Shown here piece by piece: positions 40,092 through 48,459 of a stretch of 64,000 nt of DNA. The stretch lies in contig NZ_FRDK01000002.1 in the NCBI RefSeq assembly GCF_900143245.1, positions 248,001 through 312,000 of the forward strand, given 5' to 3'. Made by a program: the position numbers and the translations under genes. A model generated the notes under the pieces. It was not told the DNA's origin. It worked only from the letters and a program-made list of their open reading frames with translations, and did not search any database. This DNA comes from Flavobacterium fryxellicola. Its GTDB lineage: Bacteria > Bacteroidota > Bacteroidia > Flavobacteriales > Flavobacteriaceae. The stretch's first letter is position 1. Every line of letters starts with the position of its first letter.

Positions 40092-42251
40092 TTACAAATT
40101 CCTCAATTGATTGTCTTTTTTGTCGTTGCTAATCGTCCAAAAGAAGCCTACAAAGAAAAACCGATCCGCTGTAGGAATGATTTCTTTTCGTTTGTAAAAA
40201 CCTGCATTATCTGGATTGTTAGCGTATTCATAACCAAATACATTTTGAGTTCCTAAGACATTGGAAACTGAGAAGTACAAAATCTTTTGTTGGCTCAATA
40301 AATACGCCCAGTTAAAGCTTAAACTGTTATACGATTTTGTTTTTCCATTCATGAATTTTGTTTCATTTGGATTGTTGTATGGCCGACCAGCACTATAGGA
40401 ATTCGTAAAACCTATTTGTGATTTCCAGTCGTTGATCCAGTATTTAGTAACGATTGATACACTATGATCTGCCACAAAATTAGGGGTGACTTGCATTGGA
40501 AAGTTTCTGTAATCACGCTTTGTATCGATATAGGAATAGGAAATCCAATATTCTAAATTCTTGATTGATTTTCCGTCTCGCCAAAACAAATCCAGGCCTT
40601 TTGCATAACCGGAACCGCTATTGTCATAAACGGAATTAAATGCAGCAGTTTCCGTGTCAAATTTGACCAAATCACGATAGTCTTTATAATAGGTTTCTGC
40701 ACGAAAGGTTTTTCCGTTTTTACTGTACTGAAAATTCAAAATGTAATGCGACGCTTTCTCGCTTTCAAACTGATTGCTGTTGGAATATTTGATGTATTCC
40801 GCATTTGGAGTTTGCGAAAAATCGCCGTAAGCAAAGGAAAACTGACTGTTTTTAGCCATTTTATAAGCAAATGAAATTCGCGGTGAAACTGCCGTTTCAT
40901 TCAGTAAATCATTATTGGATGCTCTCACTCCAACTTTTGCAGCCCATTTTTTAGAAAAGAAAATATCCGCTTCGGTATACATTGCAGCGATATTAGCATC
41001 ATAACCATTCGTAAAAATCGAACCCGTATTTTGATTAAAATCCTCATTGAATTGCGTTACAAAATAATCAGCTCCAAAGGATAATTTCAGTCGGTCCGAA
41101 AAACTTTTCCGCAGTTTTAGTTTCAAATGGGCCGCATTTTCAGCGTTTTGTACTTTATCTGCCTCTAAATTTATTTTGTTGTTGCTGTAGCCATAACTCA
41201 AGCCCGAAGTAATTTGCCAATTATTGCCAAAAACTCCTTTATAAGACGAATTTAAATAAAAATTATTGTTGATTAGGGCCACTCTAATTTTCTCTGGCGA
41301 ATTGATATTTTCCTGATTAATATCGAATGTTGAATTATCAAAAGCAGCATACACTTTCAAAATTCCATTGTTGAAGTTATAACGATACACCGTTTCTCCA
41401 GATAAGCTTTGAAAAGGACTATTCCAATCTAAGTTTTGCGGAATCAGCGCCTGATAGGGTGCTAAGTTCAGGTAATTTGCATTGACGCTCCAGGAACTTT
41501 TTTTCCATTTTTGAGTATTCCCAATACCTAAACCTACTGTCATAAAGGAAATTTCTGTTTTATTTTGGTCTGGAGCATCTTGGGTATTTAATAGTAAAAC
41601 ACTGGAAAGCGCTTCACCATATTCGGCAGAATAACCCCCAGTTGAAAATGATATTCCGCTGAATAAAAAAGGAGAAAATCGACCGCGAGTAGGAACATTA
41701 TTTGTACTTGCTCCGTAAGGTTGCGCAACCCGAATACCATCTACAAAAGTTTGTGTTTCATTGGCTTCGCCACCACGCACAAACAAGCGACCATCTTCGC
41801 CTACCGTTTGCGTTCCCGGCAACGTTTGCAAGGCTGCAATAATATTTCCTGCAGAACCAGCTGTAGTTACTATGTCTAACGGTTTTAGGACAGAAACTCG
41901 TGCTTTATCGCCCGCTTCTAATGTTCCTGCAGTGATGACAACTGCATCGAGAGACGTTACGCTTTCTCGCAGTTTGATTGTTTTGTTTTGGAAATTAGCT
42001 ACGTCAATTACTGTTTTTGAAGTTTCAAAAATCAAGAAACTGACGACCAAAGTTGGATTGCCCGTTGCCAAAGTTGTAAAACTAAATGCACCGGTTTCTG
42101 TAGTTGAAGCTCCATCGTATGTCCCTTCGATAAAAACATTAGCACCAAAAACTGGTTTTCCTTTCTCATCAAGTATTTTTCCCGAAATTGTTGTTTGTGC
42201 AAAAAGAAGTGCCGAAAATAATAAAAGACTAAGTGTGATTATGGTTTTCAT
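40092..42251 (-). CDS. TonB-dependent receptor with CarboxypepD-reg-like domain
   Basis: A 719-residue outer-membrane transporter. A signal peptide (MKTIITLSLLLFSALLFAQ) is followed by a CarboxypepD-reg-like beta-sandwich (ISGKILDEKGKPVFGANVFIEG). The plug domain has ALQTLPGTQTVGEDGRLFVRGG, and a 22-strand-type barrel ends in aromatic residues. No SusD partner is adjacent, so a polysaccharide role is not indicated; the substrate is unknown. The start MKTIITLS at 42251 gives a proper signal peptide (a TTG at 42275 is upstream). The promoter has TAcaTTTG on the minus strand (42273-42280) and LytTR-type direct repeats. Confidence 0.92.
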   Translation of the reverse strand: MKTIITLSLLLFSALLFAQTTISGKILDEKGKPVFGANVFIEGTYDGASTTETGAFSFTTLATGNPTLVVSFLIFETSKTVIDVANFQNKTIKLRESVTSLDAVVITAGTLEAGDKARVSVLKPLDIVTTAGSAGNIIAALQTLPGTQTVGEDGRLFVRGGEANETQTFVDGIRVAQPYGASTNNVPTRGRFSPFLFSGISFSTGGYSAEYGEALSSVLLLNTQDAPDQNKTEISFMTVGLGIGNTQKWKKSSWSVNANYLNLAPYQALIPQNLDWNSPFQSLSGETVYRYNFNNGILKVYAAFDNSTFDINQENINSPEKIRVALINNNFYLNSSYKGVFGNNWQITSGLSYGYSNNKINLEADKVQNAENAAHLKLKLRKSFSDRLKLSFGADYFVTQFNEDFNQNTGSIFTNGYDANIAAMYTEADIFFSKKWAAKVGVRASNNDLLNETAVSPRISFAYKMAKNSQFSFAYGDFSQTPNAEYIKYSNSNQFESEKASHYILNFQYSKNGKTFRAETYYKDYRDLVKFDTETAAFNSVYDNSGSGYAKGLDLFWRDGKSIKNLEYWISYSYIDTKRDYRNFPMQVTPNFVADHSVSIVTKYWINDWKSQIGFTNSYSAGRPYNNPNETKFMNGKTKSYNSLSFNWAYLLSQQKILYFSVSNVLGTQNVFGYEYANNPDNAGFYKRKEIIPTADRFFFVGFFWTISNDKKDNQLRNL

Positions 42252-42272
42252 CTTATTGGATTTTTGATAAAG

Positions 42273-42344
42273 CAAATGTATTTTAGAAACACAGGACGAA
42301 AAACTATACTGTACTGAACTGTTGAAATTACAGGATGAGTTGTA
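42273..42344 (-). promoter_or_regulatory. TonB-receptor promoter with putative LytTR-binding direct repeats
   Basis: Minus strand: ACAACTCATC (42335-42344) and ACAGTTCAGT (42314-42323), 21 bp apart, identical to the pair at the TPR gene. The -7 box TAcaTTTG lies at 42273-42280; the proximal repeat centre is 45.5 nt from its G. No TTG stands at the -33 distance, as expected for an activator-dependent promoter. Confidence 0.65.
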
Positions 42345-42404
42345 ATAAATTTATTTATAGATTATATTTACAACATACAATGGTGGTCTACCAGCCGGAT
42401 TTGC

Positions 42405-42506
42405 ATGAGGGATAGCAGTGAAAATCCTCTCTTGTCTCGTTGTTAAAACGAGACAAGAGAGATTGCAACGGATAGCCCGACCGCAGCTTTTGCGGAGGGC
42501 ATGCCC
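42405..42506. repeat. Intergenic palindromic element, copy B
   Basis: Flanks GATAGCAGTGAAAATCCT and GATTGCAACGGATAGCCCGA match the copy at 1009-1090, but the inner hairpin is different: a perfect 13-bp stem TCTCTTGTCTCGT (42428-42440) / ACGAGACAAGAGA (42448-42460). A second small stem CCGCA/TGCGG follows at 42481-42495. Confidence 0.65.
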
Positions 42507-42525
42507 AAAAAATAAAAAAATAACT

Positions 42526-43089
42526 ATGGATCTAAAGACAGAAAAAGAGAAAATGATTGCCGGTGCGTATTATTTAGCCGGAGATCCAGTTTTAGTAAAA
42601 GACAGACGAAGATCTAAAAACCTGCTCCATAGACTGAACGTTACCGAGTACAGGATCACTAAAAAAGCGCGGGAAATAATCAAAGAACTGATTCCGAATG
42701 CAGGTGCAAATTTGTACATCGAACCTCCTTTTTTTTGTGATTATGGTTCCAACATTCATTGCGGAGAGAATGTTTACTTTAACGTAAACTGTGTTGTTTT
42801 AGACTGCGCGCCAGTTACTATTGGCTCTAATGTTTTTTTTGCACCGGGAGTTCAATTGTATACTGCCACGCATCCGCTGGACGCAGAACTGCGCAAAACA
42901 CTTGAAAATGCCTTGCCTATCACCATTGGTGACGATTGCTGGATTGGCGGAAACAGTGTTATTTGTCCTGGAATTACCATTGGAAAAGGCTGCGTGATTG
43001 GTGCTGGTTCAGTAGTTACAAAAGACATTCCTGATAACTCATTAGCGGTAGGCAATCCAGCAAAAGTGATTCGGAGATTGAACGTTTAG
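42526..43089 (+). CDS. Sugar O-acetyltransferase (maltose acetyltransferase/NodL-like)
   Basis: A 187-residue acetyl-CoA-dependent enzyme. The N-terminal Mac domain (EKMIAGAYYLAGDPVLVKDRR) is followed by a left-handed beta-helix: GSNIHCGENVYFNVNCVVLD, then TIGSNVFFAPGVQLYTATHP (catalytic His), GDDCWIGGNSVICPGITIGK and GNPAKVIRRL at the end. The start MDLKTEKEKM at 42526 follows the intergenic palindromic element; the open frame to 42418 runs through that repeat and is not coding. The acceptor sugar is unknown. Confidence 0.93.
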   Translation: MDLKTEKEKMIAGAYYLAGDPVLVKDRRRSKNLLHRLNVTEYRITKKAREIIKELIPNAGANLYIEPPFFCDYGSNIHCGENVYFNVNCVVLDCAPVTIGSNVFFAPGVQLYTATHPLDAELRKTLENALPITIGDDCWIGGNSVICPGITIGKGCVIGAGSVVTKDIPDNSLAVGNPAKVIRRLNV

Positions 43090-43172
43090 AGAAAATGCTC
43101 AATAAAATAACAGGCACTGAAAACTAAATTTTCCTATCTTTGTTATATCAATTTAAACTTAAACAAATCATA

Positions 43173-43565
43173 ATGAAACACCTTAAAGTATTTTTAGTCT
43201 TGGCACTTGTTTTTGTCGCAAACGCTGTTTCGGCACAATCCACTTTTGAAAAGTGGCCTGTCATAAAAGAATTTCACGAAGTAATGTCACAAACTTTTCA
43301 TCCTGCTGAGGAAGGAAATCTGGCACCAATAAAAGCCCGTTCAGAAGAAATGATGAACAAAGCGGCCATGTTATTGAAATCTAGTATTCCAACAGAATTT
43401 AAAACTAATGCCATTCTAGCTTCAGCAGAACGATTACAACTTAAAAGCAAGGCGCTGCACAAGCTGGTTAAAGCTAATGGTTCTGATGCCGCAATAGTGA
43501 AATCTATTACGGATTTGCATGATACTTTCCATGAAATTGTTGGACTCTGTTCTGATGCAAAATAA
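43173..43565 (+). CDS. Exported protein of unknown function
   Basis: A 130-residue protein with a clear signal peptide (MKHLKVFLVLALVFVANAVSAQS). The mature part is helical with conserved-looking His residues (WPVIKEFHEVMSQTFHPAEEG, ADLHDTFHEIVG-like end), reminiscent of four-helix periplasmic proteins that bind haem or metal, but I cannot assign a family. The -7 box TAtcTTTG lies at 43135-43142, with no TTG at -33. It is ended by a strong terminator. Confidence 0.75.
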   Translation: MKHLKVFLVLALVFVANAVSAQSTFEKWPVIKEFHEVMSQTFHPAEEGNLAPIKARSEEMMNKAAMLLKSSIPTEFKTNAILASAERLQLKSKALHKLVKANGSDAAIVKSITDLHDTFHEIVGLCSDAK

Positions 43566-43573
43566 CAGTAACT

Positions 43574-43603
43574 AAAGCCCAATCCAGTGATTGGGCTTTT
43601 TTT
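43574..43603 (+). terminator. Terminator of the exported-protein gene
   Basis: Stem AAAGCCCAATC (43574-43584) / GATTGGGCTTT (43589-43599), loop CAGT, then a T-run. Confidence 0.92.
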
Positions 43604-43626
43604 CAGTAACACCCAAGCTACAACTC

Positions 43627-44004
43627 ATTAAAGTGCATCATATTTCCATTATTTGTGCTGATCATCAAAAATCTAAAGTGTTTTACACCACTGTATTAGG
43701 ACTGACAATTATTCAGGAAATTTATCGAACCGAAAGGCAGTCATAAAAACTAGATTTAGCACTTAATGGTGAATATGTGATTGAATTGTTTTCATTTCCT
43801 AGCCCGCCTCAACGTCTTTCCTCTCCCGAAGCGGCTGGAATGCACCACTTGGCTTTTGAAGTCAATGACATTCAAAAAACACGAGGTTTTTTAGTGAATC
43901 AATGTATTACTGCAGAAGTAATTCGGGTTGATGAACACACTCGGAAACGATTTTTATTTAGTGCAGATCCAGATGATTTACCAATAGAGTTTTATGAAAA
44001 ATAA
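43627..44004 (+). pseudogene. VOC/glyoxalase family gene with a nonsense codon
   Basis: One continuous frame encodes a complete VOC (vicinal oxygen chelate) domain protein like SMU.1112c/YaeR: KVHHISIICADHQKSKVFYT, then after the lesion KLDLALNGEYVIELFSFP, GMHHLAFEVNDI and ADPDDLPIEFYEK. It is broken by TAA at 43744-43746 (after TERQS), where relatives have Tyr. The expected start position reads ATT instead of ATG. Metal-site His and Glu positions are still present. The open part from 43777 could be translated only as a fragment. Confidence 0.85.
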
Positions 44005-44133
44005 GGTGTTTTTGTTTTCATAAAACTAAAAAAAATAGCTAAATCGCAAAAGAAAACAGATCAATCCCTTTTCTCAGCCAAATGTGATTTTCTTTATTTA
44101 TTTTTGTAATCCTTAGATAAATTACCTTTTTAA

Positions 44134-45414
44134 ATGAGCAATTTTAAAAAAATTAAAAAAAACTATCAGTTCATTAAATTTCAAAAATTAATCGTTGTTT
44201 CCGTTCTCATCGGTTTTTTGGCTTCGTTTTTAGGAGTGATTTTGAAAAATACAACCGAATATTACGAAGAAATTTTCTTTCACCAAGCAATTGTTCACCC
44301 CCTATTTTTTGCTGTTTTCCCTGTTTTTGGCTTGTCAGTCATCTATTTCCTAAGAGAGTATTTATTTAAGAAAAAGGAAAATAAAGGAATCAAAGAAGTT
44401 TTTGAAAGCACGAATTCCAATTCAAAGAATTTACCTAGTTATAAAATTCCTTCCCATTTCATTAACGGCTTACTGACCGTAGTTTTTGGAGGCTCAACCG
44501 GAATAGAAGTGTCAACAGTTGTTGCCTCTGCCACTATTGGTTCCGTTGCACAAAGAAAACAAGATGTATTTAAAAAATACAAAACAGAATTAATCTGTGC
44601 AGGAGTTGCAGCGGGAGTTACAGCTTTGTTTAGCAGTCCAATTGCTGGTATTTTGTTTTCACTTGAAGTAATCTCAAAAAAAGTAACACGGGCTTTTCTA
44701 TTAACAAACCTCCTGGCCGTTTCAATTGCTTTTGGACTTATCTATTTATTGGACGAAAAACCATTGTTTGCGGTACCTATAATAACGTGGCATCTAAGAG
44801 CTTTTCCTTACTTCATCCTTCTCGGAATTATAGCAGGAATAAATTCCGTTTATTTAACGCGCTGTGTTCTACTTTTTAAAAACCAATTTTCGAAAATAAA
44901 AGAGCCTTTTTGGAAAATTATTATTGGATCCGTACTACTGAGTATTTCCCTTTCTGCATTTCCGCAGCTTTACGGTGAAGGATATCACGCCATCAAAACT
45001 CTTTTTACTAATCCAAATGAGATGGTACTTTCTTCTTCATTACTAGTCACTTTCGTGGGGATTTTAGTTTTAAAACCCATTGTTGCGTCAGTTACCTTAG
45101 CTTCAGGAGGCGATGGCGGTGTTTTTGCTCCAAGTCTTTTTATAGGAGCTTTTTTAGGATTGCTACTTGCTTTACTTTTGAATAGGTATTTTAATGCTGC
45201 TATAATCCCATTAAACTTCATGATCATTGGGATGGCAGCCGTTCTGAGCGCTAGCATTCATGCTCCTTTTACGGCTATCTTTCTGGTTTGTGGACTAACA
45301 AATGATTATACGTTGTTCTTCCCAATTCTAGTCGTTTGTTTGGTCTCAAAATATACGGCAAAAGCAATTTATCCATTCACGGTTTATTCCTATTCTCCCC
45401 GTTTTGTACAATAA
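44134..45414 (+). CDS. ClC-type chloride channel/transporter family protein
   Basis: A 426-residue polytopic membrane protein of the ClC fold with about ten helices. The third selectivity motif is clear: SGGDGGVFAPSLFIGAFLG (GxFxP). The second motif, normally G-K/R-E-G-P with the gating glutamate, reads FGGSTGIEVSTVV, so the gating Glu is absent at that position. It may therefore act as a channel rather than a proton exchanger, or carry another anion (inference). A -7 box TAttTTTG lies at 44099-44106. The HPP gene follows after 6 bp, so the two are probably co-expressed. Confidence 0.88.
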   Translation: MSNFKKIKKNYQFIKFQKLIVVSVLIGFLASFLGVILKNTTEYYEEIFFHQAIVHPLFFAVFPVFGLSVIYFLREYLFKKKENKGIKEVFESTNSNSKNLPSYKIPSHFINGLLTVVFGGSTGIEVSTVVASATIGSVAQRKQDVFKKYKTELICAGVAAGVTALFSSPIAGILFSLEVISKKVTRAFLLTNLLAVSIAFGLIYLLDEKPLFAVPIITWHLRAFPYFILLGIIAGINSVYLTRCVLLFKNQFSKIKEPFWKIIIGSVLLSISLSAFPQLYGEGYHAIKTLFTNPNEMVLSSSLLVTFVGILVLKPIVASVTLASGGDGGVFAPSLFIGAFLGLLLALLLNRYFNAAIIPLNFMIIGMAAVLSASIHAPFTAIFLVCGLTNDYTLFFPILVVCLVSKYTAKAIYPFTVYSYSPRFVQ

Positions 45415-45420
45415 ATAATT

Positions 45421-46029
45421 ATGCGAGTTCACAAAATAAAAAGAAGTTATCGTAAAACGAAATACATTCTCTACAAAGAAACTTTGGTTGATTTTCAGGA
45501 GCATTTTTGGGCCTTTCTAGGTTCTTTCATTGGCATTGGAATAATAGCGTATTTGCAATCTCAAACTTTACCCAATCAAGATGTGGTTTATTTAATTGGT
45601 TCATTTGGCGCATCCAGTGTCTTGATTTATGGTGTTGTTCAAAGTCCATTGGCACAACCCAGAAACCTTGTTGGCGGCCACTTAGTTTCCGCAATTATAG
45701 GAGTCACGGTACAACAACTCCTTCCAGATATTCTTTGGATTACAGCACCGCTGGCTGTTTCGCTTTCCATAGTTTTGATGCAAATAACTAAAACACTACA
45801 TCCACCGGGAGGAGCAACTGCCTTGATAGCGGTGACAGGCTCTACAGAAATTAAAAATTTAGGTTATTGGTATGCATTATCCCCTGTTTTAAGTGGCGTA
45901 CTTATTTTGTTAGCTGTTGCTTTAATTTTTAATAACATTCCTCATAATAGGCACTATCCTAATCACAAAAAATACCATCAGTTCCGAAAAAGAATAACAA
46001 GCCTACTCCAAACTAAACCAAACCAGTAA
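45421..46029 (+). CDS. HPP family membrane protein
   Basis: A 202-residue membrane protein with the HPP signature (ITKTLHPPGGATALIAV) and about four helices, including FWAFLGSFIGIGIIAYLQ and VYLIGSFGASSVLIYGV. Plant and cyanobacterial HPP members have been linked to nitrite transport; whether that applies here is unknown. It lies 6 bp downstream of the ClC gene, in the same operon. Confidence 0.9.
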   Translation: MRVHKIKRSYRKTKYILYKETLVDFQEHFWAFLGSFIGIGIIAYLQSQTLPNQDVVYLIGSFGASSVLIYGVVQSPLAQPRNLVGGHLVSAIIGVTVQQLLPDILWITAPLAVSLSIVLMQITKTLHPPGGATALIAVTGSTEIKNLGYWYALSPVLSGVLILLAVALIFNNIPHNRHYPNHKKYHQFRKRITSLLQTKPNQ

Positions 46030-46218
46030 AATGGCCTGTGACAGACTGCTTTAGAAGTTGGTAAAGGAAATAAAATTATACTCCTTTCCGTATAAAATCG
46101 TTTTTATTAATGACCAAGGCAGCAACGCATACGCAAAAATCTTTTCAACAAATCGAAAATCTGAAATCTAAATCTAAAATTATATTTTACCTTTACCCTT
46201 TCAATAAAAACAAAGATT

Positions 46219-46758
46219 ATGGTTTATAAATTTAGAGTGATTCTAGACGCGGAAGAAGATGTTTTTAGAGACATTGCAATACTTGAAGACGATACTTTAG
46301 AAGATTTACACAATGCTATTTTCAATTCTTTTGGTTTTGACGGAATGGAAGTGGCTTCTTTTTATACTTGTGATGAAACTTGGAACCAGGAAGAAGAGAT
46401 TTCTCTTTTTGATACTGGTGATGTTCTTGGAGAACAAAAAATCATGAGTGATTACCCCTTATCTGATATTTTAGATAAGCAAAACACTAAAATTCTTTAC
46501 GTTTATGACTTCATTAACATGTGGACATTCCTTGTAGAACTAGCTGCAATAGAAGATCAGGTTATTGGCAATACGTATCCTGAAACCATTTTTTCTCATG
46601 GTGAAATGCCAGATGAAGCCATGGAAAAAAACTTTGAATCGGATAATGCAGATGATTATCAGAATGAATATGAAGATGGTTTAGACGAAGACGATCTGGA
46701 TATGTTTGAGGGAGATGATAGTTTTGAAGATTACGGATTTGAGGAAAACTGGAATTAA
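46219..46758 (+). CDS. Plasmid pRiA4b ORF-3-like family protein
   Basis: A 179-residue acidic cytoplasmic protein. The N-terminus (YKFRVILDAEEDVFRDIAILEDDTLEDLHNAIFNSFGFD) is the PRiA4_ORF3 domain, which has a SH3-like/ubiquitin-like strand pattern. The C-terminus is extremely rich in Asp and Glu. The family name comes from a plasmid element, but chromosomal copies like this are common in Bacteroidota and do not indicate a mobile element. Function unknown. Confidence 0.85.
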   Translation: MVYKFRVILDAEEDVFRDIAILEDDTLEDLHNAIFNSFGFDGMEVASFYTCDETWNQEEEISLFDTGDVLGEQKIMSDYPLSDILDKQNTKILYVYDFINMWTFLVELAAIEDQVIGNTYPETIFSHGEMPDEAMEKNFESDNADDYQNEYEDGLDEDDLDMFEGDDSFEDYGFEENWN

Positions 46759-46808
46759 TTTTCAGATTCAGAGTAACAAAGATTCACAGGCTTTTAAAAT
46801 AAATAGGT

Positions 46809-47168
46809 ATGCTTACATTTAAAGACTTACTAATTTGGTAAAAATCTATGATTTTAGTTCAGGCTATCTACTAGTTAACAAATTCATTTCCAAAAGAAGA
46901 AATATACGGTTTAACTTCGCAAATCAGGAGAAGTTCAATATCAATTACAAGTAATATCGCTGAAGGATATGGCAAAGATGGCAACAAAGATTATTTAAAA
47001 TTTTTGAATAGTGCGATAGCTTCATTATTCGAAATGCAAACACAACTTGAAATATCATTTAATCTAGAATATACAAACGAAATTCAATTAAACAAAATAT
47101 ACGGAGAAAGCAGAGAAATAGAAAGAATGTTAAGTTCATTCACTCGAAAAATAAAAGAGCGAATTTAA
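46809..47168 (+). pseudogene. Four-helix-bundle protein gene with two nonsense codons
   Basis: A single 120-codon frame from ATG 46809 reads MLTFKDLLIW-stop-KSMILVQAIY-stop-LTNSFPKEEIYGLTSQIRRS and on through ISITSNIAEGYGKDGNKDYLK and EIERMLSSFTRKIKERI. This is the four helix bundle family (originally described as the 23S rRNA intervening-sequence protein). TAA at 46839-46841 stands where Gln is usual and TAG at 46872-46874 where Glu is usual, both one base change from the sense codon. The rest is intact, so inactivation is recent. Confidence 0.88.
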
Positions 47169-47216
47169 AACCTTAATTTCCTAGTCTCTTTGCTCCTTTG
47201 AACCTCATAAAAAAAC

Positions 47217-48275
47217 ATGATCAACTTATACAACACCCACATCGAAAACTTATCAATTCACAGAGTTGGTAATAAAAGCAGAAATGAAGCATTTTTTTTA
47301 TCAGAGCAACCTTTTAATTTGAATGATGAAATTGTGCCTTTGATGAAAGAATTTTTCTTCAAACCCTTTAGAGAAAAAGAAGAAAATTATTTCCAATTTG
47401 CACATGAAATTGACTTAGACTACAACGATATGTTCAAATATGCAACGGAAGTTTTTGATAATCCAAGTTCCATTCATGAGGTTTCAAAAAAAATAACGAC
47501 GCACTTATTTGAGCAATCCAATCACCCACACATCAAAAACGGAGAGGTCTATGTTACTTATTTGACCAATGTCAGTATTGATAATAATGTAGTAGACGCT
47601 ATAGGGATTTTCAAAAGTGAGATTCAAGCTGACTTTTTGCAGTTTGAAGAAAAAGAAACACACTTAGAAATGATTTTGCAACAAGGTGTAAGTTTAAATA
47701 AATTAGACAAAGGCTGTTTGATCTTTAACTATAAAAAAGAAGAAGGTTATAAAATACTTACGGTAGACAGCAATCGATATGATGCGAGATACTGGTTAGA
47801 ACATTTCTTGTCCGTCGATGCTTTTGAAGACGAGAACTTCATCACTAAAAAATATTTAAAATTCTGTCAAAACTTTGCTAAAGACGTTGTTTTTCCAGCA
47901 GAGGACAAGAAAGAGGAAGTGATGTTCATGAACCGTTCAGTGAATTATTTTGCTAAAAACGATCAGTTTGAAGAAACTAATTTTTTAAACGAAGTATTAG
48001 ATAATCCAGACCTCATTCCCGAATTTAAAAATTATAAAATAGACAAAGGAGAAAAATACAGCATTGAGGATGTAACTTCGTTCCCTATTGCCAATGCAGC
48101 CGTTTCTGATGCCCGTAAATCAATCAAAAACGTAATTAATTTAGATACACACATCCAAATTAAAATGGACTTCATCAATCCAGAAAGTGCGGAGAAATAC
48201 GTAGAAAAAGGTTGGGATGAAGAAAAACAAATGTATTATTATCTTGTTTACTTCAATAAAGAAGAGAAATCATAG
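47217..48275 (+). CDS. Nucleoid-associated protein NdpA/YejK family
   Basis: A 352-residue protein matching the 37-kD nucleoid-associated family: N-terminal IENLSIHRVGNKSRNEAFFLSEQPF, then GIFKSEIQADFLQFEEKE, LDKGCLIFNYKKEEGYKILTVD and YDARYWLEHFLSV. The E. coli homologue YejK is nucleoid-located; the biochemical role is not clear. Terminators follow. It stands alone, 48 bp after the four-helix-bundle pseudogene. Confidence 0.88.
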   Translation: MINLYNTHIENLSIHRVGNKSRNEAFFLSEQPFNLNDEIVPLMKEFFFKPFREKEENYFQFAHEIDLDYNDMFKYATEVFDNPSSIHEVSKKITTHLFEQSNHPHIKNGEVYVTYLTNVSIDNNVVDAIGIFKSEIQADFLQFEEKETHLEMILQQGVSLNKLDKGCLIFNYKKEEGYKILTVDSNRYDARYWLEHFLSVDAFEDENFITKKYLKFCQNFAKDVVFPAEDKKEEVMFMNRSVNYFAKNDQFEETNFLNEVLDNPDLIPEFKNYKIDKGEKYSIEDVTSFPIANAAVSDARKSIKNVINLDTHIQIKMDFINPESAEKYVEKGWDEEKQMYYYLVYFNKEEKS

Positions 48276-48315
48276 CCTAAAAAGCATACAATAACGCACT
48301 ATAAAAAAGATTTAG

Positions 48316-48342
48316 TCCCCAATTCAACTCTGTAATTGGGGA
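48316..48342 (+). terminator. Terminator after the nucleoid-associated protein gene
   Basis: Stem TCCCCAATT (48316-48324) / AATTGGGGA (48334-48342) followed by a short T-rich stretch. Confidence 0.7.
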
Positions 48343-48386
48343 TTTGATATTTACAGATAACGGTTTTGGTGGAATGAATTGAATCT

Positions 48387-48420
48387 CCTGATTTCTCAAT
48401 ATAATCAGGTGTTTTTTTTA
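48387..48420 (+). terminator. Second hairpin with T-run
   Basis: Stem CCTGATT (48387-48393) / AATCAGG (48403-48409) and a tract of eight T. Either a back-up terminator for the gene at 47217 or a left-over of a lost gene. Confidence 0.75.
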
Positions 48421-48459
48421 TTTTTATATTTTATTGGCAGTAATTACCTTAAGGATCCT

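Noticed and set aside
42418-42525. N-terminal extension of the sugar acetyltransferase
   Set aside because: This stretch is the intergenic palindromic element, and the family N-terminus begins at 42526.
46219-46758. Insertion-sequence passenger gene
   Set aside because: The pRiA4b ORF-3-like family is often labelled as transposon-related, but no transposase, terminal inverted repeats or target duplication is visible here.
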